A DNA stretch of 58,273 nucleotides from an uncultured Collinsella sp. (GTDB taxonomy: Bacteria; Actinomycetota; Coriobacteriia; Coriobacteriales; Coriobacteriaceae). Positions 41,118 to 52,802 of this stretch are shown piece after piece. The position numbers were made by a program, and so were the translations under genes. The stretch covers positions 1 through 58,273 of the forward strand of contig CABSNM010000013.1 of the NCBI GenBank assembly GCA_902479065.1. The letters are read 5' to 3'. The notes under the pieces were generated by a model, which was not told the origin of the DNA, did not search any database, and saw nothing but the letters and a program-made list of their open reading frames with translations. Each line of letters starts with the position of its first letter. Position 1 is the stretch's first letter.

Positions 41118-42578
41118 TTAGCGCACCTGAGCGACGTAAGCGACGTTGGTCGAGGAGACCTTGTCCTCGAGCTGAACGCTCATGCGGGGATCGCCGGCGG
41201 TAGCGACGGTCAGATCACCGGCCTTGACGTAGCCGAGCTCCTTAGCGGTCTCGATCGCCTTGACGATCGTGCCGTTGACGGTGCCCTGGGTAATCTCGGC
41301 CTGGTGCGGGATAACGCCCCAGTACATAATCATCTGCTGGACGGCCCACTCGTGGCGGGAGAACGCGCAGATCGGCATGTTGGGACGGAAGTGCGAGATC
41401 AGGCGAGCGGTACGACCGGTGGTCGTCGGCACGGTGATGCACTTGGCGCCAACGGTGGTAGCCATGTTCACAGCGGACATACCCACAACGTTGTTGACGA
41501 CGCGGGTGCCGTGAGCGTCAGCCGGAACCTCGAGCGGAGCGTGAGCCGGGAGGTACTTCTCGGTCTCGAGAGCAATGCTGGCCTGCATCTTGACGGCCTC
41601 AACCGGGTACTTACCGGCAGCGGACTCGCCGGAAAGCATAACGGCGTCGGTGCCGTCGTAAATGGCGTTAGCAACGTCGGCAACCTCGGCGCGCGTCGGG
41701 CGCGGGTTCTGCTGCATGGAGTCGAGCATCTGCGTAGCGGTGATAACGGGCTTGTAGGCCGCATTGCACTTGGCGATGATCTCCTTCTGGATGTGCGGAA
41801 CGAGCTCGGGCTTGATCTCGATGCCCAGGTCGCCACGGGCGACCATGATGCCGTCGGAAGCCTCGAGGATCTCGTCGAAGTTTTCGACGCCCAGGGCGCA
41901 CTCGATCTTCGGGAAGATCGTCACGTGCTCGCCGCCGTTCTCGCGGCAAAGCTCGCGGATGCCGCGGACGGACTCGCCGTCACGGATGAAGGAAGCGGCG
42001 ATGTAGTCGATGTTCTCGGTCAGGCCAAAGAGGATGTCCTGACGATCGCGCTCGGTGATGGCGGGCAGCGAGATGTTGACGTTGGGCATGTTGACGCCCT
42101 TGCGCTCGCCGATCAGGCCGTCGTTCTTAACGACGCAGGTCATGTCCTGGCCGTCGACGGACTCGACCTCGAGGGCAACCAGGCCGTCATCGATCAGGAT
42201 GAGGGAGCCCTTCTCGACCTCGGAGGGCAGAGCCAGGTAGTCGAGGGAGATGTGCTCAGCGGTGCCATGGAAATCCTCGGACGTGGGCTGAGCGGTGACG
42301 ACGATCCTGTCGCCGGTCTTGACGGCAACCTTCTTGCCGTCGACCAGAAGGCCGGTGCGGACCTCGGGGCCCTTGGTGTCGAGCAGGATGCCGACGGGCA
42401 TACCGAGCTCCTTGGAAATACGACGGACGCGCTCGATGCGACCGTGGTGCTCGTCGTAGGATCCGTGCGAGAAGTTAAAACGGGCGACGTTCATGCCCGC
42501 CTTGATCATCTCGCGGATGGTCTCGTCGCTATCGCAGGCGGGACCCATGGTGCATACAATCTTGGTGCGCTTGTACAT
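41118..42578 (-). CDS. pyk: Pyruvate kinase
   Basis: A 486-residue glycolytic enzyme converting phosphoenolpyruvate and ADP to pyruvate and ATP. Substrate-binding Arg and Asn are in NVARFNFSHGSYDEH and the metal/K+ region is LLDTKGPEVRTG. The catalytic Lys is in IFPKIECALGVENFDEI and the signature VARGDLGIEI follows. A typical C-terminal allosteric domain completes it (about 350-486). GGAGGT precedes ATG 42578, and TATAAT on the minus strand at 42647-42642 may be the -10 box. Monocistronic with its own terminator. Confidence 0.97.
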   Translation of the reverse strand: MYKRTKIVCTMGPACDSDETIREMIKAGMNVARFNFSHGSYDEHHGRIERVRRISKELGMPVGILLDTKGPEVRTGLLVDGKKVAVKTGDRIVVTAQPTSEDFHGTAEHISLDYLALPSEVEKGSLILIDDGLVALEVESVDGQDMTCVVKNDGLIGERKGVNMPNVNISLPAITERDRQDILFGLTENIDYIAASFIRDGESVRGIRELCRENGGEHVTIFPKIECALGVENFDEILEASDGIMVARGDLGIEIKPELVPHIQKEIIAKCNAAYKPVITATQMLDSMQQNPRPTRAEVADVANAIYDGTDAVMLSGESAAGKYPVEAVKMQASIALETEKYLPAHAPLEVPADAHGTRVVNNVVGMSAVNMATTVGAKCITVPTTTGRTARLISHFRPNMPICAFSRHEWAVQQMIMYWGVIPHQAEITQGTVNGTIVKAIETAKELGYVKAGDLTVATAGDPRMSVQLEDKVSSTNVAYVAQVR

Positions 42579-42916
42579 TCAGACCTCCATCTGACATCGT
42601 CTTGCGCTGATAGATAAACCATAAGAAATAAAACTGAGATGATTATAACGAAATGACGACCGAATACCCTCAAAAATCGACCGTATGCCGAATTAGAAGT
42701 TCTTTTTTTGCGGTAAAAACGGTATATGAAAAATCTTTACCAACCGTTCTGACCGCTGCTATCTGGGCGATATTTCAGTTTGACGATGCGCCGAAGAAAA
42801 AACGTTTTATCAATGTTGAGCATCACACGGTCTGCATCGTTGCACTCGAGCCGTGTTTTCAATTGGAATGTTTTGGCTAGACGCGCCGCTTTGGGGTACC
42901 ATAGCTCCACTATCAA
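42579..42916. other. Intergenic region between divergent pyk and the Ca2+ ATPase gene
   Basis: No gene is supported here; the one open frame (42653-42880) has no ribosome site and low GC. The stretch is AT-rich compared with its neighbours and should hold both promoters. Confidence 0.5.
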
Positions 42917-43010
42917 CTGCCGCTCAGCACGGCAGCCTTGATGAGCCCTTGCCCTTCTCCTGGGAATTATGATCGGGCATCAATCTGCTGAGTGGCCCGA
43001 ATCCCAGGAG
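42917..43010 (+). promoter_or_regulatory. Structured leader that can hide the ribosome site of the Ca2+ ATPase gene
   Basis: CTGCCG/CGGCAG (42917-42935) forms one hairpin. CTCCTGGGA (42957-42965) is a perfect complement of TCCCAGGAG (43002-43010), which includes the start of the Shine-Dalgarno AGGAGGGG. An inner stem CGGGC/GCCCG (42974-42978, 42995-42999) extends it. Pairing would block translation start. I do not recognise it as a known riboswitch class. Confidence 0.5.
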
Positions 43011-43020
43011 GGGACTCTAT

Positions 43021-45702
<2,682 letters not shown>

Positions 45703-45713
45703 CGTTCCTGTCC

Positions 45714-45808
45714 GGGCCCGACCGCCTGCGGGGTTTCCACGGGCACGTCCTCGCCGCTTTGCGGCTGCGGGATGTGCCCTTAGGAAACCCCTCCCGGCGG
45801 GCGGGCCC
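45714..45808. repeat. 95-nt long hairpin
   Basis: Nested complementary blocks run through the whole segment: GGGCCCG/CGGGCCC at the base, CCGCC/GGCGG, GGGGTTTCC/GGAAACCCC, GGGCACGTCC/GGGATGTGCCC and GCCGC/GCGGC around a TTT loop. There is no T run, so it does not look like a normal terminator. A repetitive palindrome or a structured RNA are the alternatives. Confidence 0.65.
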
Positions 45809-45869
45809 TACGGTATCCTTGCTGGCTTTTCTCCCGCGCGGATGATAAAGGGCTGAGGGAAAGTGTGTG

Positions 45870-45902
45870 AGCTGGTCGGGCTTTGCCCGGCCAGCTTTTT
45901 TT
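45870..45902 (+). terminator. Strong Rho-independent terminator
   Basis: AGCTGGTCGGGC (45870-45881) pairs with GCCCGGCCAGCT (45885-45896) around TTT and is followed by a T run. It separates the ATPase and rsgA. Confidence 0.93.
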
Positions 45903-45950
45903 GATTTAAAATACCTGCTCAGTTGTGATTTTGGGTGCTGGGAGGCGTTT

Positions 45951-47135
45951 GTGGGCAAGGCTAAGGCTAAGGCGAAGAAAAAGACGACGGGGGCGCGGGC
46001 TAAGCGTGATCGTCGTCGGAAGCTCGCGACCGAAGCCCCTGCATCTGCTGAGGAGTTGCTGGCGAGTGTACCGGGGCTTGACGCACTGCAGGATGTTCCG
46101 GCGTTCGATGACCTGCCGGTCAATGCGGCTCAGCAGGCTGCATTTGACGACTTTTGCGCACAGGCCGAAGAGCCCGAGCAGATGCAGCTCGGAGCCGTGG
46201 TGCGCCTAGACCGCGGGTTTCCGCTGGTGGCAACTGCCGATGACACGTTTCGTGCCGAGCATGCCGTAGGGTTTGCCAAGTCGCGTGGCGAGGACGAGGT
46301 CTTGCTGCCCGCCGTGGGCGACCGCGTGGCGGTTCGCCGTGCTCCCGGGCACGACATGGGCGTGATCGAGTGCGTACTGCCGCGCCGTACGAGCTTTGAG
46401 CGTTGGCGTGGCCGTGCCCGCGGTGAGCGCCAGGTGCTCTGCTCCAACGTCGACAGTGTGCTGATCGTGCAGGCGCTCGGCGCCGGCGAGGTGCTGCTCG
46501 ATCGCGTGGCGCGCTCACTGGTGCTGGCGCTCGATTGCGATGCCGAGCCGGTGGTGGTGCTCACCAAGGCCGACCGCTGCGAGGCCGATGAGCTCGAGCG
46601 CGATCTGGACCGCGTGCGCCGTCTGGTGGGTCCGGACGTGCGCGTGATCGTGACGTCGTCTGCCGAGGGCCTCGGCTTGGACGAGGTGCGCGCCTGCGTG
46701 CCGGCTGGGAGCTGTGCCATGATTTTGGGCGAGTCGGGCGCCGGCAAGTCGACGCTGCTCAACGCGCTGCTGGGCCACGATGCGCTGGCTACTGGCGGCG
46801 TGCGCGAGCGTGATGACCAAGGTCGCCACACCACAGTTGCGCGCGTGATGGTGGCGCTGCCGGGCGATGCCGGCGTGATCGCCGATGCCCCGGGCCTGCG
46901 CAGCCTGCCGCTTGTGGGACATGAGCGGGGTCTGGCGCGTGCCTTCCCCGAGATCGTCGAGGCGTCGCGTGCGTGCCGGTTTGGCGATTGCACGCACACC
47001 CATGAGCCGGGTTGTGCCGTTCGCGAGGTCGAGGACGCGGGGCAGATCGACAGCCTGCGCCTGGAGACGTTCCAAAACCTGGCGTCATCCATGCGCGTGA
47101 GTGCCCAAATGCTCGATCCCGATGTCCATCTGTAA
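45951..47135 (+). CDS. rsgA: Ribosome small-subunit-dependent GTPase A
   Basis: A 394-residue circularly permuted GTPase for 30S maturation. An OB-fold comes first (GAVVRLDRGFPLVATADD). The GTPase motifs then follow in permuted order: G4 TKAD, G5 TSSAE, G1 GESGAGKST, G2 TTVARVM, G3 DAPG. The C-terminal zinc domain has Cys and His in CRFGDCTHTHEPGC. The N-terminal 50 residues are Lys/Ala-rich. GTG 45951 is chosen because GGGAGG lies five bases upstream. The frame continues upstream to 45867 through the terminator, which cannot be coding. Confidence 0.95.
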   Translation: MGKAKAKAKKKTTGARAKRDRRRKLATEAPASAEELLASVPGLDALQDVPAFDDLPVNAAQQAAFDDFCAQAEEPEQMQLGAVVRLDRGFPLVATADDTFRAEHAVGFAKSRGEDEVLLPAVGDRVAVRRAPGHDMGVIECVLPRRTSFERWRGRARGERQVLCSNVDSVLIVQALGAGEVLLDRVARSLVLALDCDAEPVVVLTKADRCEADELERDLDRVRRLVGPDVRVIVTSSAEGLGLDEVRACVPAGSCAMILGESGAGKSTLLNALLGHDALATGGVRERDDQGRHTTVARVMVALPGDAGVIADAPGLRSLPLVGHERGLARAFPEIVEASRACRFGDCTHTHEPGCAVREVEDAGQIDSLRLETFQNLASSMRVSAQMLDPDVHL

Positions 47136-47153
47136 TTGATTTTTCCTATGACA

Positions 47154-47187
47154 GCCGCCTCCCAACTGCTTGGGAGGCGGCTTTTTT
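47154..47187 (+). terminator. Terminator of rsgA
   Basis: GCCGCCTCCCAA and TTGGGAGGCGGC with a 4-nt loop and six T. Confidence 0.95.
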
Positions 47188-47226
47188 GCTGCCAAAGCGT
47201 CTCGAAATATGCGTTTTGCCGACGTT

Positions 47227-47277
47227 CTGACCAAAACCTTGCCACGAGCTTGACGGGCTGGTCAGCTTTTGGTCAGC
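47227..47277 (+). promoter_or_regulatory. Possible operator of the tad operon
   Basis: CTGACCAAAA (47227-47236) and TTTTGGTCAG (47267-47276) are perfect inverted repeats 30 bp apart. TGGTCAGC also occurs twice as a direct repeat (47259-47266 and 47270-47277). It lies about 110 bp before cpaB. A TTGACA (47284-47289) follows, but I see no clear -10 box. Confidence 0.4.
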
Positions 47278-47387
47278 AATTGGTTTGACACGTAAAACCA
47301 AGATCGCGATTGCGCCGCTTTGCGCCCTGGTCGCCCAGACAATGGTGGTACGGGCATTTGCCCGGCACCGCCAAGAGAGGAGCGGCC

Positions 47388-48047
47388 GTGAACAAGAGCA
47401 AGCGCATCGCCATCAGTCTGGTCGCGGGCGTGCTTGCCGCGGCGCTCTGCATGGTCTACGGCTCGTCGATCCGCTCGCAAGCCGAGCAGGCCCAGGCCGA
47501 TACTTTGGCAAAATACGGCGGCGACCGCGTTGAGGTGTGCGTCGCGGCGCGCGATATCGATGTGGGCGAGACCCTCGACGAGACTAATGTCATAACTCAG
47601 GAATGGCTGGCGAGCCTGTTGCCGCGTGATGCGGCGACCGAGCTGCGTCAGGTGCGCGGCGACGTGACGACCTCGCGCATTCCCAAAAACGCCGTGATTT
47701 GCAATGTCTACACCAAGGCCGAGAGCCACAAGCTCGAGGTGCCTAAAGGCAAGGTTGCCGTTTCGGTGGCGGTCGATGCCGAGCACTCGGTCGGCGGCGC
47801 CACGGGCGTGGGCAGCTATGTGGACGTGTACGTGCAAAAAGATGGCGTGACCGATCGGCTGTGCGGCGCGTGCGTGATCGATACCAGCGAAGATGCCGGC
47901 GCCACGCGTGAAGGCAAGATCGAGTGGGTGACGCTGGCGGCAGACCCCGAAGATGTCAAGGAATTGCTGGGGGCCTCGGGAAAGGGAACGGTCAGCTTGA
48001 CGATTCCCGCCACGGCGCGCGGCAAAAAGAGCGGAGGCGACGAGTGA
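47388..48047 (+). CDS. cpaB: CpaB/RcpC-family Tad pilus protein with SAF domain
   Basis: A 219-residue envelope protein. One N-terminal membrane anchor (AISLVAGVLAAALCMVYGSS) is followed by an SAF domain (VCVAARDIDVGETLDETNVI) and the CpaB C-terminal region (KVAVSVAVDAEHSVGGATGVGSYVDVYV). In Tad systems CpaB helps assemble the pilus at the cell surface. GTG 47388 is preferred because GAGAGGAG lies five bases upstream. First gene of the tad operon; its stop overlaps the next ATG (TGATG). Confidence 0.87.
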   Translation: MNKSKRIAISLVAGVLAAALCMVYGSSIRSQAEQAQADTLAKYGGDRVEVCVAARDIDVGETLDETNVITQEWLASLLPRDAATELRQVRGDVTTSRIPKNAVICNVYTKAESHKLEVPKGKVAVSVAVDAEHSVGGATGVGSYVDVYVQKDGVTDRLCGACVIDTSEDAGATREGKIEWVTLAADPEDVKELLGASGKGTVSLTIPATARGKKSGGDE

Positions 48048-49696
48048 TGAAGGCGATCTGGCTTGCGTGCTGCGCGTGCGGCGATTACGGGCTGCTACAG
48101 CAGGAAGTCGAGGGTCGCGATGTGGGCGCACAGGTGCTTCGCGTGGGGGATCTGGACGGGCTGGTATCCATGGCGCGGGCGTTTCCCTCGCGCCGCGGTG
48201 CCGCCATCATCGCGGCATCTCTGTTCGATACCGAAGACGTGCGGAAGACCGTTGCGCGCCTGACGGCCGAGGGCCGTGTGAGTCGCGTCGTCGTGTTGAT
48301 CGAGACGCTTGACCCGTCGGATATCGAAGGGCTGTTTCGCGCGGGGGCGACCGAGGTCATCGCTGCGCACAGTTTGTGCGGCAACGGGCGCGCGGGCGAG
48401 GGAACGGTTGATTCCGATCGGCGCATGACGATTGAGCCCGATGCTTTTGTTGATAGGGAACCCGGGGCGCCTCGCGCTACAAGAGGCCCGCGTGTTGATG
48501 AATATGGAAAAGCGGAAGCCGAGCATGGTCGGCGCCCCCGGGACCCCCTTGCATACGATGACGCTGGAGGGCCGGTACCGTATGGCGATGACGTTCTGGC
48601 TGAAGATATGGGATACGTGCACGGCATAAATCTGGCCGATGAGCTCGACGAGGTCGAGGGTTTTGCCGGGGCTGGCGAGCCGTGTGCCGCTGCGTCTTTG
48701 GCTTCGGAACCGCAGCCCGGGCAGCCTGCCATGCCGGCTTGGGCTCAGCGCGTGACCGCGGCGGGGGAGACGGGGATGTTATCGCCCGCGTCTGTGTCGC
48801 CGGTTCCCGCACCGTCAGCCCCTGCGCTGTCGGCGGACGCTTCGATTCCGTCGCGTCGGGCACCGGTCGTCTGCGCCGTCTCGGGTTCGGGCGGTTGCGG
48901 CAAGTCGACGATCGTTGCCACCATGGCGCATGCGGCGTCGCTGTTGGGTTTGCGTGCCGCCGTGCTCGACTTGGACCTCATGTTTGGAAACCTATACGAT
49001 CTGCTGGGTGTCGATACCCCACATGATATAGCGACGCTTATCGAGCCGTCGGCGGCGGGCGCACTTGCCGAGTCGGATATCGTGGCCGCATCGATGCGCG
49101 TCGCCCCGGGTGTCACGCTCTGGGGGCCTGTCGCGGCCCCCGAGAAGGCCGAGCTCATGGCACGTCCGGTGGAGCTATTGCTCGATGTTTTGCGTCGCGA
49201 ATCCGACGTGGTCTTTGTCGACACCTCGGTCTTTTGGGGTGATGCCGCGGCCGCCGCGGTGGCGGCGAGCGACCGTTGCCTGGTCGTAGGCGATGCGGCG
49301 GTATCGTCCGCGACATCCGCTTCGCGCGTCATTGAGCTGGCGAGCCGTGTAGGCGTGCCACGCACGCGCATGAGTGCCGTGTTCAACCGGTTTGGTGCGC
49401 GCGGTGCCGACGAGGACGTCGCCATGCGCTTCGAGATCGCCTGCGCACTGAGCTCCAAGATCCGCATTGCCGATGGCGGTCAGGACTTGGCCGCGCTCAT
49501 GGCATTCGGTCGCGCCGACGAGGCGGTGGGTCAGACGAGCGCTTTTGCGACCAGCGTGCGCGAGGCCACGCGCGAGATGCTCGTGGAGCTGGGGTGCGCC
49601 GTCGGCCCTTGGAGCGATATGGTCGCCGACCGTGCAATGCGCACCGAACGCCCGCGTATTCGCCTTCCCTGGTCGCGCGAGGGTGATCAGCGATGA
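48047..49696 (+). CDS. cpaE: CpaE/TadZ-like ATPase of the Tad pilus
   Basis: A 549-residue MinD/ParA-like protein. Residues 1 to about 115 form a receiver-like domain. A long acidic, Pro/Ala-rich linker (about 120-270) follows, unusual in length. The ATPase starts with the deviant Walker A SGSGGCGKST (residues 279-288), then LDLDLMFGNLYDLLG and VVFVDTSVFWGD. TadZ proteins place the Tad machine at a chosen site of the cell. ATG 48047 overlaps the cpaB stop by one base. The end overlaps cpaF by four bases. Confidence 0.88.
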   Translation: MKAIWLACCACGDYGLLQQEVEGRDVGAQVLRVGDLDGLVSMARAFPSRRGAAIIAASLFDTEDVRKTVARLTAEGRVSRVVVLIETLDPSDIEGLFRAGATEVIAAHSLCGNGRAGEGTVDSDRRMTIEPDAFVDREPGAPRATRGPRVDEYGKAEAEHGRRPRDPLAYDDAGGPVPYGDDVLAEDMGYVHGINLADELDEVEGFAGAGEPCAAASLASEPQPGQPAMPAWAQRVTAAGETGMLSPASVSPVPAPSAPALSADASIPSRRAPVVCAVSGSGGCGKSTIVATMAHAASLLGLRAAVLDLDLMFGNLYDLLGVDTPHDIATLIEPSAAGALAESDIVAASMRVAPGVTLWGPVAAPEKAELMARPVELLLDVLRRESDVVFVDTSVFWGDAAAAAVAASDRCLVVGDAAVSSATSASRVIELASRVGVPRTRMSAVFNRFGARGADEDVAMRFEIACALSSKIRIADGGQDLAALMAFGRADEAVGQTSAFATSVREATREMLVELGCAVGPWSDMVADRAMRTERPRIRLPWSREGDQR

Positions 49697-51021
49697 GCCT
49701 GCAAACGAGGATTAAGGCTGCCGGCGCTGCAGCGGCGGCAGCGCCTGTAGATGCGGGGCGTCGCCGCGCGGTGAAACGACGCACCAAACGCGCCGTGATG
49801 GACCGCATGGGTTACGACGAAGTGGCGCGTATCAGCGCCTATATCGACCCGGCACTTGCCCGCTCGGAATTGCGTCCCGCGGTGGAGGCGGCGCTCAATG
49901 TTGAGGAGCCGACCGATCTCGCGACGCCCGAGCGCGAGACCATCATCGACGAGATTTTGGATGACGTGGTGGGCTTGGGGCCGTTGCAGCCGCTCATCGA
50001 GGACGACACCGTTACCGAAATCATGATCAACGGCTGTCGCTCTGCCTTTTTTGAGCGCAGTGGCGTTTTGTATCCCATCGAGCACGCGTTTGAGGACGAC
50101 GAACAGATCCGTGTGCTCATCGACCGTATCATCTCGCCGCTCGGCCGTCGTATCGACGAGCGTAGCCCCATCGTCAACGCCCGCCTCAAGACGGGTTATC
50201 GCGTCAACGCGGTGATTCCGCCCGTGGCGATCGACGGGCCAATCCTCACCATCCGTAAGTTCTCGGACCGTATCTGTTCGTTGGACGAGCTTGTGGGGTT
50301 GGGGTCACTGCCGCTTTGGTATGCGCAGTTGCTGTCGTGCGCGGTGTCGTTGCGGCAGGACTTGGCGGTTGCGGGAGGCACGGGGTCGGGCAAGACCACG
50401 CTGCTCAATGCGCTGTCGTGCGAGATTTCCACCGGCGAGCGCATTGTGACGATCGAGGATTCCGCCGAGCTCAAGTTTGCACATCACCCACACGTTGTTC
50501 GTCTGGAGGCGCGTGAGGCGTCAATCGAGGGCGAGGGTGCGGTGACGATCCGCGACCTGGTGACCAATGCTTTGCGTATGCGCCCCGACCGCATCGTCGT
50601 GGGCGAGGTGCGCGGTGCCGAGTGCTGCGACATGCTGCAGGCCATGAACACGGGCCACGACGGCTCGCTCACCACGCTCCATGCGGGTACTGAGCAGGAG
50701 ACCGTGGTTCGCCTGACGCTGCTTGCGCGCTACGGCATCGATTTGCCGAGTGAGCTTATCGAAGAGCAGATCGCCATGGCGCTCGACGGCATCGTGATGT
50801 CCGAGCGTCATGCAGATGGCAGGCGCTTTGTGGCTTCATATTCGGGGGTTCACCGCGGCGCGTCGGGCGGTGTTGAGCTCGAACGCTACGTGACGTTCGA
50901 TGCCGCCGAACGCACCTGGACGCTCGACCGCGAGCCGCCGTTTATTGCGGAGGGCTTGCGGTCGGGAACGCTCACGCAAGAGGAGGTGGACGAATGGAGG
51001 TCGCTATGCCCCTCGTCGTAG
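49693..51021 (+). CDS. tadA: Tad secretion ATPase CpaF/TadA
   Basis: A 442-residue type II/IV secretion hexameric ATPase that powers pilus assembly. Walker A GGTGSGKT is at residues 228-235, the Asp box is IVTIEDSAELKF, Walker B is RIVVGEVRGAE, and the His box is TGHDGSLTTLHA. The N-terminal domain carries DEILDDVVGLGPLQPLIEDDTVTEIMING, typical of CpaF. It overlaps cpaE by 4 bp and tadB by 28 bp, a sign of a tight operon. Confidence 0.95.
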   Translation: MSLQTRIKAAGAAAAAAPVDAGRRRAVKRRTKRAVMDRMGYDEVARISAYIDPALARSELRPAVEAALNVEEPTDLATPERETIIDEILDDVVGLGPLQPLIEDDTVTEIMINGCRSAFFERSGVLYPIEHAFEDDEQIRVLIDRIISPLGRRIDERSPIVNARLKTGYRVNAVIPPVAIDGPILTIRKFSDRICSLDELVGLGSLPLWYAQLLSCAVSLRQDLAVAGGTGSGKTTLLNALSCEISTGERIVTIEDSAELKFAHHPHVVRLEAREASIEGEGAVTIRDLVTNALRMRPDRIVVGEVRGAECCDMLQAMNTGHDGSLTTLHAGTEQETVVRLTLLARYGIDLPSELIEEQIAMALDGIVMSERHADGRRFVASYSGVHRGASGGVELERYVTFDAAERTWTLDREPPFIAEGLRSGTLTQEEVDEWRSLCPSS

Positions 51022-51920
51022 GGGGTTTGGCGGGGCTTTCTGTCGCGACGGCGTGTGGGGTAGAGCCTCGTGTGCCGCGGATGCCGCCGGCGGAGCTGGC
51101 GCGTCAGACGCTCGAATCGATGGCGGAGAAGCTGCCCCGTGAGTTGGCGGAAAACGACCTGCTGACAAAGATTGCCCGCTCGTGGGCGTCGCTGATCCCC
51201 ACAGATCGCCTTGGGCTTGCTATTGAGGATAACGCGGCTCGTCTGGCATTTCTGCTGCTGTCGAGCGGTATCTGCAGCGTTTTGCTGGCCGTTGCGTCGT
51301 TGTCGCCCATCGGCTTTGGCTTGGGGCTGGTGGCGCCGTTTGGCGTGGGTGCCGCGCATGACACCTTCGATCGCCGACGCGAACAGCATGATGTAGAAGA
51401 GGCCATGCCCGAGGCATTCACAGCGTTATCCATGTCGCTTGCCTCGGGGCATTCGCTGGCACAGGGCATGCGCTTTGTGGGCGCCCATGCGCAAGAGCCG
51501 GTGCATACCGAGTTTTTGCGGGTGGCGGCGGCAATCGATTGCGGTATCTCGGCGACCGACGCACTCGATGACCTACTCGTTCGCATCGATGCCCCCGGCC
51601 TTTCGCTTGTCACCTTGGCGCTCAAAGTATCGCAACGTACCGGGGCTCCGCTTGCCGGCTTGCTGTCCGAGGCGTCGAGCATGGTGGGTGAGCGCATTGA
51701 GCTCAAACGCCGTCTGGACGTTAAGACGTCACAGGCGCGTATGTCGGCACACATGGTCGCGGCGATGCCGGCGGGCATGTGCGCGGTGCTGGCTTTGCTT
51801 TCGGCAGACTTTCGCCGCGGTCTTGCGACGCCGGCTGGTGCGGGCGCCGTGGTGCTGGGGCTTGCCCTCAACGTCGTTGCCCTGGTAGTTATCCGGCGCA
51901 TTATGCGGGTGGAGTTATGA
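50994..51920 (+). CDS. tadB: Tad inner-membrane platform protein TadB
   Basis: A 308-residue T2SF-domain protein. The T2SF core is the helical cytoplasmic part EAMPEAFTALSMSLASGHSLAQGMRFVGAHA and the following stretch; membrane helices lie at about 85-120 and near the C-terminus (AGAVVLGLALNVVALVVI). ATG 50994 is preferred with AGGAGGT upstream; ATG 51006 is an alternative. It overlaps tadA by 28 bp and tadC by 4 bp. Forms the assembly platform with TadC. Confidence 0.9.
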   Translation: MEVAMPLVVGGLAGLSVATACGVEPRVPRMPPAELARQTLESMAEKLPRELAENDLLTKIARSWASLIPTDRLGLAIEDNAARLAFLLLSSGICSVLLAVASLSPIGFGLGLVAPFGVGAAHDTFDRRREQHDVEEAMPEAFTALSMSLASGHSLAQGMRFVGAHAQEPVHTEFLRVAAAIDCGISATDALDDLLVRIDAPGLSLVTLALKVSQRTGAPLAGLLSEASSMVGERIELKRRLDVKTSQARMSAHMVAAMPAGMCAVLALLSADFRRGLATPAGAGAVVLGLALNVVALVVIRRIMRVEL

Positions 51921-52558
51921 GCGCTCTGGTCGGGATCGCGGCTTGTCTGTGTGCCCTGAGCGTATTTGCCGCGACAGGTTTGGAGCGTGCGGATGCCCGT
52001 AAGATTGCAGAGACGTGCAAGCGTGAGGCGGTACTGGTCATTGCCGCGGGCCGCTTGGTGATTGATGCCCTGACCGCGCGAATGAAGGGCGCAATTGGGG
52101 TGAGCGGCCCGGCGCGGGTGTCGCTCGGTGAGGTGTCCGAGATGATCGACGTGGTGCGCCTGGGGCTTTCTGCCGGCCTTTCGTTTGATGCGGCGCTCGA
52201 GATTTTCTGTGCCAATCGTCGGTCGGTGCTGGCCGTCCGTCTTGAGCGAGCCTGCATGGCATGGCAGGTGGGCGTGGGGACGCGCGAGGCCGAGTTGTTG
52301 GCTGCCGCGCGTGATTTGGACGTGAGGGCGCTTGAGACCTTTGCCATCACGGTGGGGCAGGCGCTTGCCCTGGGCGCTCCGCTGGCCGAGACGCTGGCTG
52401 CTCAAAGTCGCGAGATCCGTGCGGCCCATCGCGCCGCAGTCGAGCGCGAGATCGAGCGCGCACCGGTCAAGTTGCTGATTCCCACCGGCACGCTCATCTT
52501 GCCGGCGTTGCTTCTGTCCATATTGGGCCCGCTGCTGGGAGCAGGCGGGATGATGTAG
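51917..52558 (+). CDS. tadC: Tad inner-membrane platform protein TadC
   Basis: A 213-residue T2SF-family protein: an N-terminal helix (ALVGIAACLCALSVFAATGL), a T2SF helical core (LGEVSEMIDVVRLGLSAGLSFDAALEIFCANR onward) and a C-terminal hydrophobic segment (PTGTLILPALLLSILGPLLG). ATG 51917 overlaps the tadB stop by 4 bp, with GGAG before it. It is shorter than many TadC proteins but complete in motif order. Confidence 0.88.
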   Translation: MSALVGIAACLCALSVFAATGLERADARKIAETCKREAVLVIAAGRLVIDALTARMKGAIGVSGPARVSLGEVSEMIDVVRLGLSAGLSFDAALEIFCANRRSVLAVRLERACMAWQVGVGTREAELLAAARDLDVRALETFAITVGQALALGAPLAETLAAQSREIRAAHRAAVEREIERAPVKLLIPTGTLILPALLLSILGPLLGAGGMM

Positions 52559-52568
52559 GGAGGAATAC

Positions 52569-52802
52569 ATGAACACGATGACCGACATTGCGGGCAAGGC
52601 TTGGAGCTGGGCTTTTTGCCGGGCAATCCGCGCTCGCCAGCGTGCCGAGGCGCTGTTGCGGGAGGAGAGCGCGCAGGGCACTACCGAATACGCCATCTTG
52701 GTCGGCGTGCTCGTAGTGATCGCGATTATCGCCATCGTCGCGTTTAAGAGCAAAGTCGAAGAACTATGGAACGCGATCAAAGACGGCATCAACAGCCTGT
52801 AG
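52569..52802 (+). CDS. flp: Flp-type pilin
   Basis: A 77-residue pilin precursor. A basic leader of about 35 residues ends in EESAQGTTEYAI and is followed by a hydrophobic helix (LVGVLVVIAIIAIVAF) and a short polar tail. With cleavage before Gln, the mature protein has Glu at +5, as in Flp and other type IVb pilins. GGGAGGA precedes the ATG. It is the likely major pilus subunit because it is the shortest of the four pilin-like proteins and directly follows tadC. Confidence 0.9.
   Translation: MNTMTDIAGKAWSWAFCRAIRARQRAEALLREESAQGTTEYAILVGVLVVIAIIAIVAFKSKVEELWNAIKDGINSL

Noticed and set aside
41088..42967. Long plus-strand frame over pyk (509 codons)
   Set aside because: Antisense shadow of pyruvate kinase; it includes the pyk terminator as coding sequence.
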